From Neolentinus lepideus HHB14362 ss-1 (lineage: Eukaryota > Basidiomycota > Agaricomycetes > Gloeophyllales > Gloeophyllaceae), in assembly GCA_001632425.1 (NCBI GenBank), contig KV425564.1, forward strand, positions 186,001 through 250,000: 64,000 bases of DNA, written 5' to 3'. A program made the position numbers and the translations under genes. Each line of letters begins with the position of its first letter. Position 1 is the first letter of the stretch. The notes under the pieces were generated by a model. That model was not told the origin of the DNA. It made no database searches and saw nothing but the letters and a program-made list of their open reading frames with translations. Positions 1-12,309 of this stretch are shown here, one piece after another.

Positions 1-67
1 TGTGCGTTTGGGTCTTTCGAACATGGGTCTGTTTTACTGACAAGTCTATTTCGTTTCGAATGAATAG

Positions 68-473
68 GTAAACCCTGTGAATCCCAAGCCTTTTATGCAG
101 GAGCTCACTGGCAAGCCAGTGTTCGTTAGGCTAAAGTGGGGGCTCGAATATAAAGGTTTCCTTGTCAGCACGGATGGCTACATGAACCTCCAGGTGCGTT
201 CTCCGTGTAATATTTTCTAACGTGTCATTTGACGGCAAGTATTAGCTTGCCAATACAGAGGAGTTCCAGGACGGCAAGTCAAACGGAGCATTGGGCGAAG
301 TTTTCATCCGGTCAGTCATTGTTCGACTCTTACTCCTGGAACCTGGCTGATGTCTCCGGGATCATAGGTGTAATAATGTCCTATATATTATAAGTTTACT
401 TTCGTGTTTGCACCTGCCGGTAATCCAAGCTGACGTGCTATTTGATCTTTACAGGGAGGCCCCGCCTGAATAG
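68..473 (+). CDS. SMX3: Small nuclear ribonucleoprotein F (SmF), 5' end missing
   Basis: This is the SmF core protein of the heptameric Sm ring that binds U1, U2, U4 and U5 snRNAs. Exon 68-193 encodes [20 protein letters not shown] and continues through the Sm1 motif ([18 protein letters not shown]). Exon 246-310 encodes [21 protein letters not shown] third exon starting at 368 encodes the Sm2 motif CNNVLYI. Introns 194-245 and 311-367 are GT-AG. The first coding exon, with the start codon, lies upstream or is not identifiable. The end is uncertain: the expected short tail EAPPE-stop is at 456-473, but the only clear GT donor (after position 393) splices in another frame and would instead give a basic tail stopping near 515. 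The family is about 85-90 residues, in agreement. Identity is secure; the last junction is not. Confidence 0.85.
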
Positions 474-814
474 ACGATCATCTGGGCCTATTCACAAAAG
501 AGACGACACGAAGTAAGCCTGTCGGTTCCATGATACAGAGTGCGCTGTCGCTTTGATGGATCTTTGTGCAGTTTGTCGTTTGCAGCTGTCGAGTTGCCAT
601 TCGATGTAAGTTGTGATGTGCAGACAGTCATGTAATACATTGCTGGAGCTCGAATTGCTTTCCCCCACTACGTTGCTTGATACAGTGTACATCTCTTGTA
701 CTCTAGGATTTTGCTGCCAATGAGATGCGTCTAGAACTTTGGCTTTGCCGTAGTTCTCGTCCCCCGCCACAAGCGTGCCTTCTTGCCGAAGTTGTGCACA
801 CGCGTTCCAATACG

Positions 815-2037
815 ATGGCAGCTTTCACCTTGACCAGCGCGTCTCACATCCTCCGAACTACCACTCTACGCTGTTCATCACAACGAGGCTTTTCACTATG
901 GTCAAGCGCCCTCCTGAGATCAACGCGTTGTAACGCGTGTCAAACACTGAACGGAAATGTCTTGCAACGAAGACTTCCTTCTGCTGTTTCTACTCCGAGT
1001 CGTTCGATTAGCACTCCATCCAAAATCCTCCAATTTGTGAGGACAGATGCATGGAGAGCAACGCACCGAAGCAGTTATGGACGAGCACCACCACCACCTC
1101 GTCGACGTGCGCCGTTCTCAGTGCGCGCATTGATCGACTCTCTACCTTCGGGCTTATTTCTGTGGGGTATCCTGGCCCTGAATGGCGGAATATTGCTTCT
1201 ATGGGGTTATGCACATGGAATGGCCGTAAGTACAATAGTAATGTATTTTCCTGGTTTCTTCATGCAATGAAATCGGTTTGTAGAGAGAGCATCGTGACTT
1301 CTCGTGGCTGAAGTGGATGCACGACAACTTCCTTGTCAGTATGCGTAACGTCCAAGAAGGGCGGTTGTGCGTATTCTGTCCTTGCTGAAATAAAAACTTG
1401 TACCGAATAATGAATATTCTAGATGGACGGTTTTGACTTGCTGTTTCTCCCATCAAGAGATAGTGCACTTTGCTGTTAATGCCATGACATACTACTTCAT
1501 GGCACCGGCTGTCATTGCTATGCTTGGAAATACCTCCTTCTTGGCATTGTATCTCGGAGGTATGTGCGTTTCAAACGAAAGTATTTGGACGCGAGCCGAT
1601 GCACACAGGCGGGATAATCTCGAGCTGCCTGAGTCTGTTCGTCGGCCAGCAGATCAGACATCGCGATGTGCCTTCGCAAGGAGCTAGTGGTGCGTTGAAA
1701 TAATGACGATTGCCGCTCATCTTTGCCTGACTCTTTCCTGCTGTGCAGGTGCTATCTACTCGGTCATCTCGTTCTTCGCATGCGTAGCACCGAGAGCAGA
1801 GCTACTCATCTTCGGTATCGTTCCCTGTCAAGCTTGGATAGTCGTCGGAGGGCTCTTCTTATATGACGGATGGTTATCAATCAATGGTGGGGTATGTGCA
1901 TCAGAGGTTGTCTCAAACTTGACCCCAAAACTGAACCTGTGTCCCAGGGAGGTAAAATTGATAACGCTGGTCATGTTGGAGGAATGCTGGCTGGTGTTGG
2001 GTACTATGCTCTGAAGAGAATGGGAATGCGAATATAG
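815..2037 (+). CDS. PCP1: Mitochondrial rhomboid protease (Pcp1/PARL type)
   Basis: This is an intramembrane serine protease of the inner mitochondrial membrane; relatives process dynamin-like GTPases and PINK1-type substrates. The N-terminus (about 100 residues) is rich in Arg, Ser and Thr with almost no acidic residues, as in a mitochondrial presequence. Five introns separate the exons. Conserved pieces in order are HDNFLVSMRNVQEGRL/WTVLTCCFSHQEIVHFAVN (rhomboid helices 1-2), the catalytic serine in GASGAIYS, and the catalytic histidine in NAGHVGGMLAG, giving the expected Ser-His dyad. The protein ends KRMGMRI with the stop at 2035-2037. The ATG at 815 is preferred to the in-frame ATG at 725 because it starts directly at the targeting-like sequence; the earlier one would add 30 residues. 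The gene converges with the CLASP gene, whose stop lies 310 bp away. Confidence 0.9.
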
Positions 2038-2346
2038 GCGTATGCGATAGGCTGCAAGTTCCATTGCATACGATATGTATAGTCGTCTGCTCTCATTCCG
2101 ATGACCGCTACGGCATTGAAACGCAGATTCGTCTTCATATACTGGCGCCATAAACTATTTATAAACATGGTGTACAATACAGAAGATAGCATAGTGAAGA
2201 GATTGACCGACAGCTACAAAATTAAAAGAATACATGCAAAACGAGGATATAAGACATGTCGTTGTCACTGCTCCGTATTATTATGGCACCTTTGAAAGGA
2301 GGGGTGGGAATTGGCGAATTACACTAATTTTACTTATATAAACGCG

Positions 2347-5300
2347 TCATGAACTTCCTCGAACGGGCGTGCTCGTTCTTGTATCCAGTCTTTGCATCTC
2401 TCTTTCCAGACTGCCAGACGAACCTTGGTTGAATCCTCGAGCCCCATGCTTGTCGAACATATATATCAGTAGATTTTTCTTCTCGTCGGCCAGACCATCG
2501 AGAATCGCGAATAGGTGCGTCTCGTCACTCAGCATGAGCTGAGCTGCAACGATGCACGCTACTGCAGACTCTCGCACGATAAGAGACGTGTCATGCAAAG
2601 CCTAGATCAAAGAGACATAAGTCAGGACAGCAATACCTTTGTGAAGGAAAGAGTACTCGCCGTCATCAATGTTGGTTTAAGACGGGGAAGCTCATCCTCA
2701 ACAATGTCAGCTGGTAATCGCAGAATGAACTTCCCGATAGCTATAAGAGCAAACGCAAATATTCCAGCCTTGGTTTCTGGCGTAGAAAAAGCGGGCGCAG
2801 GTGCAGCTAGGAAAGTCTTCAGGTTGGAATGGAAAGTGGTAAGTCCATATAACGGCTCGATCCGGGTCGTGAGAGCGTCCCGTATCGTGTTGGTGGCTTC
2901 CAGCACCTGCAGACTCGGTCAGATGACCCTCGAAATGGCATAACCATAGGCCGACGTACATTGAGCTTGTTACAGTATCTCGCTTGTAACATGACAGCGA
3001 ACACATCAGACTCGTGGCCATCTACGAGGGGAGCTTGATTTTCTAGGATTTCCCATAGCACGACCAAGCCATATTCCAGCTCCTCCTCAGGCTGTGAACA
3101 GACTCTTATCAGACAGTGGACGACATGAAAGGTCCGCAACCTCACCTTTTCGGGAGTCAAAGATTCAACCAGTGCACTGAACAGTCTAGTAAATCTTTTC
3201 TCTTGCGTCCACAACTCAGACGAGCCATGGCCAACAGACTTGTCGATAAAGGGTGAGGAGGGGTCCATGAACGCATCACCAGAAACAGCTGGATCAGCTA
3301 CTGGATTCTCGGCACAGAACAGAGCCAGTTTCTGCAGAGTCCGCACATCCGCTTCACCACTTTGCAGAGTTAGAACATAGCCTTCCAACTCGGAAGTCTT
3401 CTCTGGAACGTTGACAGATTTTAAAGGTGTGGCTTGGTCCATGACTGCAGAGTAATAAATACGAGGACAAATCCACGAATTCAAGACACTCACGCGTCAC
3501 ATGTTTCAGCCACCACCCCGTCTCATGCTTTCTGTCCTTCAAAACATCTACCAATAATCCGGACTTTCCATTTTGGGCGGGGCTATCCTTGAACGATGCC
3601 GCTGCGTTCAAGATGCGAGTACTTCTATTGTCGGGAGTGACCGGCGGGCCATTTCTAAGGGCAGCAGCAAGGCCAGGTTTCACCTTAATCTTGACGGTAC
3701 CAGCAGAGTCATGAGAAGGCAGCAACGAGGGCGGAATAGGTGAAGGATGAGCGCCATCTTCTTCTGAATCGACGAGCTCCAGAAGCCGCTCAGCAGCACT
3801 CTCAGCTTGTTCCGCACGAGCACGCATAGCGTCCTCCACCTCGACTGTCCGCTCGTTTGCGAGCGAAGCCAATAGATTTTCCGGTGACATGGGGGATACG
3901 GGTGTTCTCTGCGCCGAGTCTGTCGCCGAAGGGTGAGCAGGAGGATAGAGCTCATATGGCGTCGAGAACGAAATCAACTTCATGCTCTGGTCTATGTCCA
4001 TGTCCTCATCGTCATCTTCAGGGACAGGGATCTGTGTAGCAAGTAGCAACGAATCATCATCCATATTCCCCTTCATCTCCGGCATCAACAGCGACTGCCT
4101 TGTGGTCGCAACCGGAACCACAGAGGACAAGACTGCCTTCTTGTTCCCTGGCGTAGGCCTCCCCACAGTCCTCGGCGCCCCACGGGGCGAATTGGCGGTG
4201 GTACTTTCCGGCGAAGCAGGCAACGCAGTCTGCGCCGCCCTCCTCAACTCCAACGACCCTCGCCCACTCACCGGCGTAGACGTCGTACTATCTGGCGAGC
4301 CAGGCAGCGCCGTCTGCATTGCCTTCCTCAGCTCAGACAAACCTAGCCCACTAGGAGATCCCAGAGGCGAGCCGCGCTTTCGGCCAAAAGTATCCACAAC
4401 TGGAGTCGGGGATGTGGGCGAAGCCGCCCTACCCCCAGGTCCAGACACAGCCTTCGCGTGCTGAGAGCCGGGCACGTTAGGATGGCTCACCGAGCGCCCA
4501 ATAGTCCGCGTGGTGCTCGTTGACATGAGCCTCGAGCGCGACGGGGAAGGCGGCGTTCTAACGGGCGAAGCCGCTCTTCCGCTGTAGACCGGATAGCTCG
4601 AGCTGGGCGAGATCGGCCTGTAGGCATTAACAGGCGGCGAGGTCGCTCTCGCGGCATGGGCTGTCGATGTTGCCTGGTGCCGGAGGGTAGGCGGGGCCGT
4701 AGCAACCGCTTTGGCTTTGGCCCTTGTCGCAGCAATAGCTGCCGCGACGCTGCTTTTCTTCGCCACGGGCGTCTTTGGTAGGAGCACAGCCGCTACCTCG
4801 GGGTTCGGACAGTCCTTCTCGAGAGCTTTCCGTACGGCAGCATCTGACGCTGCTAGGATCGCTTGCCCTTTCTCGCGCCATACGGCTTCGAAAGACCAGA
4901 AACACGCTCGGCTTCTTGTTCGCACGCCCGGGTTCTGATCCGCCAGACCTTTCTTGAGGCACTTCTCCAGTATATCGTGGCCGCCACTAGCTTCAATTGA
5001 ATGCTTTGCACGTAATCCATGGACTTCGAGGTACGTCTTGACATGGTCGATAGCATATACGCGCGCTTGCACGTTCTTGTCCTGGATTGTCGTCCAGAGG
5101 AGCGGGATAACTATACGTGGCTGCGCAGAGGTTTGGGTCACGAGAGTCGTGACGGTGTCCTGAGATGATTGCGCAACGATCTTCTTCGTCAACGACGCCA
5201 TCTTGAGGAGATTTACGTAGAGCGTATCGCAATATGGATCCAGAGCCGGCCCCAATGTAATCGCGAGCTCCGAATACATTGAACAAGTGTTCAGCGATAC

Positions 5301-6920
5301 CGTCGTTCGGAGACTGACAAGCTGGAGGGACACAGTATAAACACACGACCTATGGGAATACGAGACTGCCACCTACAGTTTTGATCGACCAGTTCAGGAA
5401 TTGCTTGAGGTGGGCGAAGAAGGTTTCTGTGTACTGGACGTGCACCTCGGCCTTGATCATCCCGCGAACGCGAGTAATAGCTTGATCTCGCGATATCCAA
5501 TTGTGCTCCGTCTCCTTCCCGTCAAACGGTTTCTCCATGCCGGTGAACTCGTTCTCGAGATCCCGGCTCGACGCGATCTGGGCATACATGAATTCACAAT
5601 CACCCAAAGCGATACATTTCCACTCACGTAAACGGGTTTGACATCTGCACTGCTACTACTTTCGCCTGGCGTAGATGTAGGAAGAGGCGGACTCACTACC
5701 ATGGCAGCGCGGCTCGCAGGTCTGCTGGGGATACCGCTGCTAGTCTGACTTACCACCCTAGACGTCGAGGAACTAGCAGGCCCGCTCTTACTCCGATTCA
5801 TCAACGCCAAACTGGGTGGGACATACGTCTTCTTGCCAGACGCGTCGCGAGGCCCCGTCGAGCGCACATCGCCGTCCTCAGATCCCGCGTCACTTTGCGG
5901 GGCACTATTGAACCCACCTCCCGCGGCGCCCGACAGGACTTTAGTGAGGATGTTGTCCGCGGTTTGTTTGCGGACGCCTTGCTTAGTTAGCTCTTTCTTG
6001 AGGTTCGAGCGCGCGGTGTCCGTGATTGCGGGTCCGGTGAAGAGCTCTACGACGGACTGCTTTGCGCATTCGCGCACGTTCGCGTCTTGGTCCTCCAAGG
6101 CTCCGATGAGGGGCGGGAGATACGCGCGGAGGGGGAACAGGTGGTGGGCGCGTCGGATGTGGACCAGCGTAAGGATGGACTGGAAGCAAAAACATCGCGT
6201 CAGACTAAGTCTATAATCAGACTCAAGTCCGAGACGCACCTGTTCTCGCACCCGCCACACCTTGCTCGCGATTCCGCTGTCCTTGAGGAAGCGTTCGAAG
6301 ATCTGGAGAGGAGTTTCTGGGCCCTTTCCATCGCGCGACTTGGCAAGTGATCCACTGCCCGACCGGAATGCCATCCCGCCCAGAATTACTAGCGTATCTC
6401 TCGCCTTGTCTCTCGCCCTCTCGCGACTATCACCTAGCCTGTCTATCACACCTGGCGAAGGGAGGAAAGCGAGGAGAACCTGACGGAGGGTATAGGTATC
6501 GAGTACGGCTGAGGCTGATGATGAGGTGGAAGCTGCAGGAGACTGAGCGTGGGGTTGGCGTGACTGGACCGAACGAGATATCAAGAGAGGCAGAAGTGGG
6601 GGTAGAGCTGATAGAGTTGCGGTCGTAAGATGTTGGTTGGATATTCTTAAACAGGCTTTGAGGGCATTAATCAAGGCGTCTGGGTCGTTAATCTGCGCAA
6701 GTTAGATACCAGACAAACAGGGTACCACCTCAGACTCGAGAACTCACCTCTGTATCATTCTCAAACTCAGCTTGCAGTTTGGTGACGGCATCTATTTTCG
6801 CGTCAACGTCTGAGACAGAAACGGGTTAGTCTTGGGTATCGCAAACATGCTGCAGACGCGCCCACCGCCTGCTTTGCATTGGTTGACGAGTTTGCTGAGA
6901 GTCGAGTCGTCCACGTCCAT
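2347..6920 (-). CDS. STU1: CLASP-family microtubule-associated protein (Stu1-like)
   Basis: This is a TOG-domain protein that stabilises microtubules, promotes rescue and supports spindle assembly. Translation starts with MDVDDSTLSKLVNQCKAGG at 6920. HEAT/TOG repeats follow (ALKACLRISNQHLTTATLSA; YLPPLIGALEDQDANVRECA), then a Ser/Pro/Arg-rich linker and a classic CLASP N-terminal domain around 5200-4950 (QDKNVQARVYAIDHVKTYLE, DQNPGVRTRSRACFWSFEAV). A long basic Ser/Thr/Pro-rich region around 4700-4100 carries SxIP-like and LRRAAQTALP-type repeats expected to bind microtubules and end-binding proteins. A C-terminal TOG-like domain occupies 3060-2350. Roughly nine short introns are present; I estimate about 1,300 residues. 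It is transcribed away from the TRS20 gene, whose ATG is only 119 bp upstream. Exact exon borders were not all worked out. Confidence 0.9.
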
Positions 6921-7039
6921 GGCGGGAGAAGGCAAGCGAGCACGCGCAAAGCTGGTCAAGGCTCGCGTTCCGTCACCCCCGCCACGTGCAACGCCGATCA
7001 CTGGCACCGATGATTGGTGGCGTTCGTCTTTTACAAGTC

Positions 7040-7790
7040 ATGTCTCACCACTTATTTCTGCTCTCGCCGACAGATACGCCGTTATACAGTCTCACTCATT
7101 ATTCCTCAAAGCCGACACCGAGCACAGCGTCGCCCTTGTCGTCAAACTTGCCGTCGTGGTCGACTTCCGCCTTTGCCGGGACCCTGACCGCTCTGTCTGG
7201 TGCTTCGAGCGCAACGCAAGCCCACCATGCGCAGGCTGGTACAGTCCGACTAGGTGGCGGGCAAGATAGACACGTTATTCAGATGATTGCCAATGCAAGC
7301 TTGGACGTAATCGAGGAAGTAATGAGGAGAGATAGCGCCATGTTTGTCCTTTTTTGTGTGCTGCGCCTACCTTTATCGATTGGGATTGCAGGTACCTCAA
7401 GTCCGTGGACAAATTCAACGAATGGACAGTATCAGCCTTTGTGACTCCAGGAAGTGAGAGTGATATTTCGTCTCGGACCCGAGTCAGACGTGCCTGATCT
7501 GCGAGGAAACACGGCAGATTTCAAGTTCATTCTGCTACATGAAGCCAAGAACGACGACGGCATCAGATCCTTTTTCAACGAGGTTTGGGAGCTGTATGTC
7601 AAAGTAAGTCTGGCTGCGATATCCTACTTGCAAGACGGAACGGAGCAGAATCAGTGTTGATGGTATGATCCGTCCGGATATTCTAACGCCTGCACAGACG
7701 ATGCTAAATCCGTTCCACACGATGCATACACCCATCCGGAGCGCGGTGTTTGATAGCAGAGTGCGTGCAAGCGCGAAGAAATATCTGTGA
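7040..7790 (+). CDS. TRS20: TRAPP complex subunit 2 (Trs20/sedlin)
   Basis: This is a longin-fold core subunit of the TRAPP complexes that activate Ypt1/Rab1 in ER-Golgi and endosomal traffic. Exons are 7040-7341, 7392-7453, 7518-7603 and 7698-7790, joined by GT-AG introns. Diagnostic motifs are IQMIANASLDVIEEVM, YLKSVDKFNEWTVSAFVTPG, FKFILLHEAKNDDGIRSFFN, EVWELYVK and MLNPFHTMHTPIRSAVFDSR, which line up with human sedlin. The C-terminus RASAKKYL matches the family end. Unlike the ~140-residue human protein, a Ser/Thr/Ala-rich stretch of about 35 extra residues sits between the first strands and the first long helix. The protein is about 180 residues. It is divergent from the CLASP gene. Confidence 0.9.
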
Positions 7791-8093
7791 AAGGCAGGTC
7801 GAAAGGCAGGTTGAAAGAGAGGATTGTACACGGTAGTACACATGTTTTCGGAGGAGAATAGATCTTATTGTGCTAGCAGACACGAGGTACCAGTAGTGCT
7901 ACTAGTATAGCGGGTACAACATAAGTGGCATTGCAGACCCCGGAAGCAGTGGCAGTGACCCGGGTCCAATAGAATGATAGGGCAGTGTATCGCATCCTCC
8001 GCTCTCTGCTTGAGACTTGTCGTTGGTGGCCGTATTCCCGTTTGTCTGTGGACTGTCTTCACTTTTTCCTCTCGAAACATAAAATCCTTCTAT

Positions 8094-8400
8094 TATATAT
8101 AAAATCTTCTCGAAACCAGTCTTTCTCCCTACTTGCACCCAGCCCGCCTTCTCATTTCTTCTCTGCGCACCTCTACAGCGTCTACACGTCGCCGCGACAA
8201 GTTTACTCGAATTCCACGCAACTCCTGCCCGCTCTGTGTCTTAAAAGACTTCTTGCTGCCCACAAGTGAGTCCAATCGAGACCGTTCGAGTCCAAACTCG
8301 GCTGACAACCCCGCTCGGTCTATAGCTGTATTCCACACTTCAGTCATCCACTGTTTAATTCCATAGTCTGCCCTCGTCTCCTCTTATCTCTCTCTCCAAG
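8094..8400 (+). promoter_or_regulatory. TATA box and pyrimidine-rich leader
   Basis: A TATATATAAAA element lies at 8094-8104, followed by about 300 bp strongly enriched in C and T up to the start codon at 8415. CT-rich leaders are typical of well-expressed basidiomycete genes. The part from 7791 to 8093 is the 3' flank of TRS20 and contains no recognisable gene. Confidence 0.5.
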
Positions 8401-8414
8401 TGACTTTCCAAGCA

Positions 8415-9951
8415 ATGGCTACCACTCCTGCTCCCAATCCCCGTGCTTCTCTCCTGTCCGGTCTCCGCACAGGCGGTGTCCGCTCGTCCTCGAACCCGGT
8501 CCAGAACATGCCGCACACTGCAGCCCCAGGCGGGTCTTTCAACATTCCGCGCTTCAACGCTGCCGTATATCCGCCGGATGAGGATGAGGACGAGCTCTCT
8601 GACATGGTCGCCCAGAATCTCTACATCAACCCTGGGAACTATATCAACAGGCGTCAGCAGCCCCTGACAGCCGCCGTTGATACCCCCAACAATCATTTTG
8701 CACAGCAGCAGGGGCACATGCAGATGAACAACACCGGCTTCCAGATGACCGCAACCGGGTTTGGTGTGCAGGATATGCAGGCGCGGGCTCAGGCGCAGGC
8801 GCAGGCGATACAGATGCAGATGGTCCAGATGGAGATCATCCGCCTTCAGGTCGGTCATCGACCACTGTCTGATAAGATCATGTGTCTGATAAACAATTCG
8901 TCGGCAGGCCTTGCAAGCTCAGCAATACCAAGTCGAGCTCATCGCCCAGGCCCAGCGCCAGCAGCAGGCACAGAATGGTCGGCGTGCAAGCGCTGGATTC
9001 AACCCTCCCGCCACAGCCGCTCCTACCAGCACCTCTTTCGACCTCCGTTCGGCGGCCCTCAACGCACAGATGCGCCGCGCTACGCAGGCTGATCAGATGA
9101 AGTCGCATGCTGGTGTGGGCGGCGACGACCAGGTGCCTATGACTGCGGCCCTGGGCGGCAAGTTCGGCGGTCGGATGGCGTCTCTCAGCGCGCCAAGGTA
9201 TAGCGATGAGCAGGAGCCTAGCTACAACGTTCCGCCAGCCACTCCGGGACGCACCACAGTCATTAGCGGCGGAACTTCGCTTGGAAGTCTTACCTCCAAC
9301 AATCTGAACAATGAAAGTGCCGCCGCTCCCGCACCTTCGAAGTCTGACGCTGTCAGCTCTTGGAGGCGTGGAGGCAACAACAATTCGGTCCTGAGCGGCA
9401 ATAGGGTCGCGTCTCTGCCCAACGTTAAAGTCAGCCCTCCGCCAAGCGAGCGAGCCTCCCCACCCCCGAATCAAGCCGCGCAGACAAAGGCTCGCCCTCA
9501 GCCGCTACGATTCAGCCTCGCGGTCCAGCAGTCGCTCCCGGCCGTCCAAATCGATACCACCGAGGGCACCGAGGGCGAAGATGATACTTCGTCCACCACT
9601 TCCTCCCGCTCAGGCGGCGCAGGCTCTCCCCAGTCGTCCTCTCCCTTCACCCCACCGCACTCCTCTCCCTCCTCCAACGGAAGCAACCCGCCTCTCTCGC
9701 CGCGCGAGGAGGCGTCGAAGAAGCTCTACGAGGGACTCGGCGTCGGCAGACCTGGTCCTCAGGGCCCTACTCCTCAGACTGCTGTGAGCCACCGGATGGC
9801 CAGTCAGCCCGTGCGGCAGCCCCGCGGGCCGCCCTCGGGCGCTGATGAGCTCGGGCCCAAGAACTTCGCGACGAGGATCAGGAGGAAGGCTATCGGGGGG
9901 CTCGAGATGCTGATGGGCGCGCGGGAGAGGCGGGAGGTTGAAGTCTTCTGA
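8415..9951 (+). CDS. Conserved basidiomycete protein, Q-rich and Ser/Pro-rich, unknown function
   Basis: Two exons (8415-8849 and 8908-9951) joined by a 58-nt GT-AG intron give about 492 residues. Visible features are a short acidic patch (PPDEDEDELSDMVAQNLYIN), a methionine/glutamine/alanine-rich helix-forming stretch spanning the intron (MQARAQAQAQAIQMQMVQME then LQAQQYQVELIAQAQRQQQA), a long disordered middle rich in Ser, Pro and Asn, and a compact basic C-terminus (PKNFATRIRRKAIGGLEMLM) followed by GARERREVEVF. That C-terminal block reads like the conserved core; the rest looks intrinsically disordered. No catalytic motif, signal peptide or membrane segment is seen. The Q-rich helix could mediate coiled-coil or transcription-factor-like contacts, but that is speculation. 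I do not recognise a named family. Confidence 0.85.
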
Positions 9952-10485
9952 GAAGGCAGGCGTGCGTGCGGAAGAAATTTTACCTACCTAATTGTCTGAG
10001 TGAGTGGCTGATGCGTAGAGGGTTGGAGGTGTCGGTTGTATGATTTTCTTGTTTGTTACACCATACCGCCTCCAATCCACTTTCTTATTCACGTGCGAAT
10101 GCTGGCTGGGCTTTTATCAGGGTGTATTGCGTCCATGGGGTTCTTTGGGTCTCAGAACGGACACATCTGTGGTAGTTTTGGTCCTCTCCCCCTTGCTTTC
10201 CTTTCTGCTATTTATTGTTATAAGTTCACTGAAAACCACCATTCTTTTGTATCCTGCTTTCCAGAGTGCAGACAAACTTGATCTCCCAGTCTGTTATTCG
10301 CTTCGTAGTGTAGGCCATGTGTTGGAGGTGGACGTGTATATGTGTACTGTTCTCGGATTAGTTTAAATTGATGCTTTGAGGCACAAAGTTCAATCATACG
10401 CTTGGGTGACCCTTTTGCAAAGCTTACATGCTTCACTTGCGCGGTATAGAGCCAATAGATACAATAAATCACACGGCCTGACACA
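9952..10485. other. Intergenic region between convergent genes
   Basis: This is the 3' flank of the Q-rich protein gene and of ARP4. It holds T-rich stretches that may serve as 3' processing signals. No conserved coding motif was seen in either strand. Confidence 0.5.
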
Positions 10486-12309
10486 TTATTTACACCTCTG
10501 CCCAACGATGGCTTTTCCATGATCCTGCATGGCGAGAAGACTATCAGCATCTTAACAGGACGGTTCGACCGGGAAGCACCCACCTGCCACTCCTCCTTAC
10601 TAATCCACAACTGATGGAACGTCCCCAGGCTTGCCAGAATACTGCCGCCAAGCCACCCGCCATACCTGCGCTCGATGGGGTTGCCTGGTGCGTGGAGTTT
10701 TACCTGATCCCATCATCAGATACGGTGCAATTTACAGAGGTGACGCGTACCTGCCAGTGACGGCTGAGCTCGTTGCTTAGCCGGTCGACGAGCCCGCCGA
10801 AGAGGCTCCCGCCGCCGGTGACAACCATGTTCGTCATGAGGCTGTGACGCAGGTCCGCGTCGCAGCTGCCGATGGAGGCAGTGATGAGGGAAGGGAGTGG
10901 GCGAGGGAGATTGTCGTTGCGATCCTGTGGAAGAGAGGCAAAGGAAAGGGAGGGAGATGTATCAGAAGGATGGAGAAGGGAGGAAGGACCTACAGCGATC
11001 ATGGAGTGGTTGAAGTAGAGCTCGCCGACGGAGAAACGTTCGGGACCGAAATAGGTGTTGAAGCCCGTGGGGAATTCGTACTGGCGTGGAGGGCGCTGCA
11101 TCACGGCTCTACCGAACATAACCACATTACATGGGATGACTGGCTGGGAGGACGGAAGTGCACGTACTGTTCATTCCAACCCTGATCCAATACACCCGCG
11201 ACACTCTGCACCCACTCGTCCACCTCCCGCGACTCAGCCCATACCCGCCAACTATTTGTCGTCTGAGCTATTCGGTCCTCTCGTGGGGTGAATTTAGGTG
11301 GTTGCGCCGGCTCTACTGGCTTTCAGCGAAATGTATATAAGTAACATAGGTAGTATCAGAGTTAAAGGGAGGCGTACCATTTTGCTTGCGATGAGTTGGT
11401 GGGGGAGGAGTTGGATGGCAGGGCGGTGCTGGGTGGGAGATGTGAGAAGATGTTTGGCGTGTGCATGCACGAGCTGAGGGAGGGCAGAATACTGCAAGCC
11501 TGTTCCGACATTAATCCCTGCTCACAAGAGTCCGAGAACAGGATGATATACACCTTTCCGAAGTACGAATCCGTCCACCACCGGTGTCACACTAGCCATG
11601 GACTGACCAATATCCACAACCAACGCTGTTCCCTTGCCTGCAGCGAAACTTCCTCAGCACATGCGTCAGTTCTGTCGATGTCCAGTACACGAGCCTGGGC
11701 AGAGAGAGATCCTCACGCGTTCAGCACGCCAGTGTTTGCAATGTAGAATGCGGGGACTTGGAATTCTTCGAACATTATCTCTGCCATGCGTTCGCGGTTC
11801 ATCGGCGTGTTCCAAGCGGGTTCTGTGACAAGGACCGGGTGCTCGATGGGATTACACCGCATAACATCCTTCAAGGCGTAGGATATGAGAGGTGAAATGG
11901 GGGCGAAGTCATGTACTGCAAAATCAGTAGAGCCATAGATTCACACTTATGTATTTTCATAGAAACACTCACTCATTCCATTCTGCATCGGATTTGCAAT
12001 CTCCATGTTCGGCCTCCACATAGATGGTCCATTCTGACCGATGTACATTTTGGCAGTCGCGCGAGACGGCTGGCCTTCCTCTTCACCATCTCCCATTGAC
12101 ACATCTTCCCCGGTTGCCTGTTCCACAACATAGCCATACGACGTCGGTACAATGGCCTTCGGTGTGTCGTCTCCCGCATATCCCGCGCGAACAGAGGATG
12201 CGCCAACGTCCACTACCAGCGCCGAAACTTCATCTATTCATCAGGATGCTCAGTAAATTTTGCAGCGGTTAAGAGCTGCATTAGACTCACCCCCTCCGTA
12301 TTGCACCAT
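10486..12309 (-). CDS. ARP4: Actin-related protein 4 (Arp4/BAF53-like)
   Basis: This is a nuclear actin-related protein and shared subunit of NuA4 acetyltransferase and the SWR1 and INO80 remodellers. The start MVQYGG is followed by an intron and then [20 protein letters not shown] (actin-fold phosphate loop 1). Other pieces are [72 protein letters not shown] (phosphate loop 2), [20 protein letters not shown] (adenosine motif), [20 protein letters not shown] and a C-terminus [16 protein letters not shown]. An insertion rich in acidic residues ([12 protein letters not shown]) sits near the N-terminus, as is usual for Arp4. About eight introns are present. The 3' end was placed using a GT-AG intron just before [12 protein letters not shown]. 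It shares a short divergent promoter with ERB1. Confidence 0.92.
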
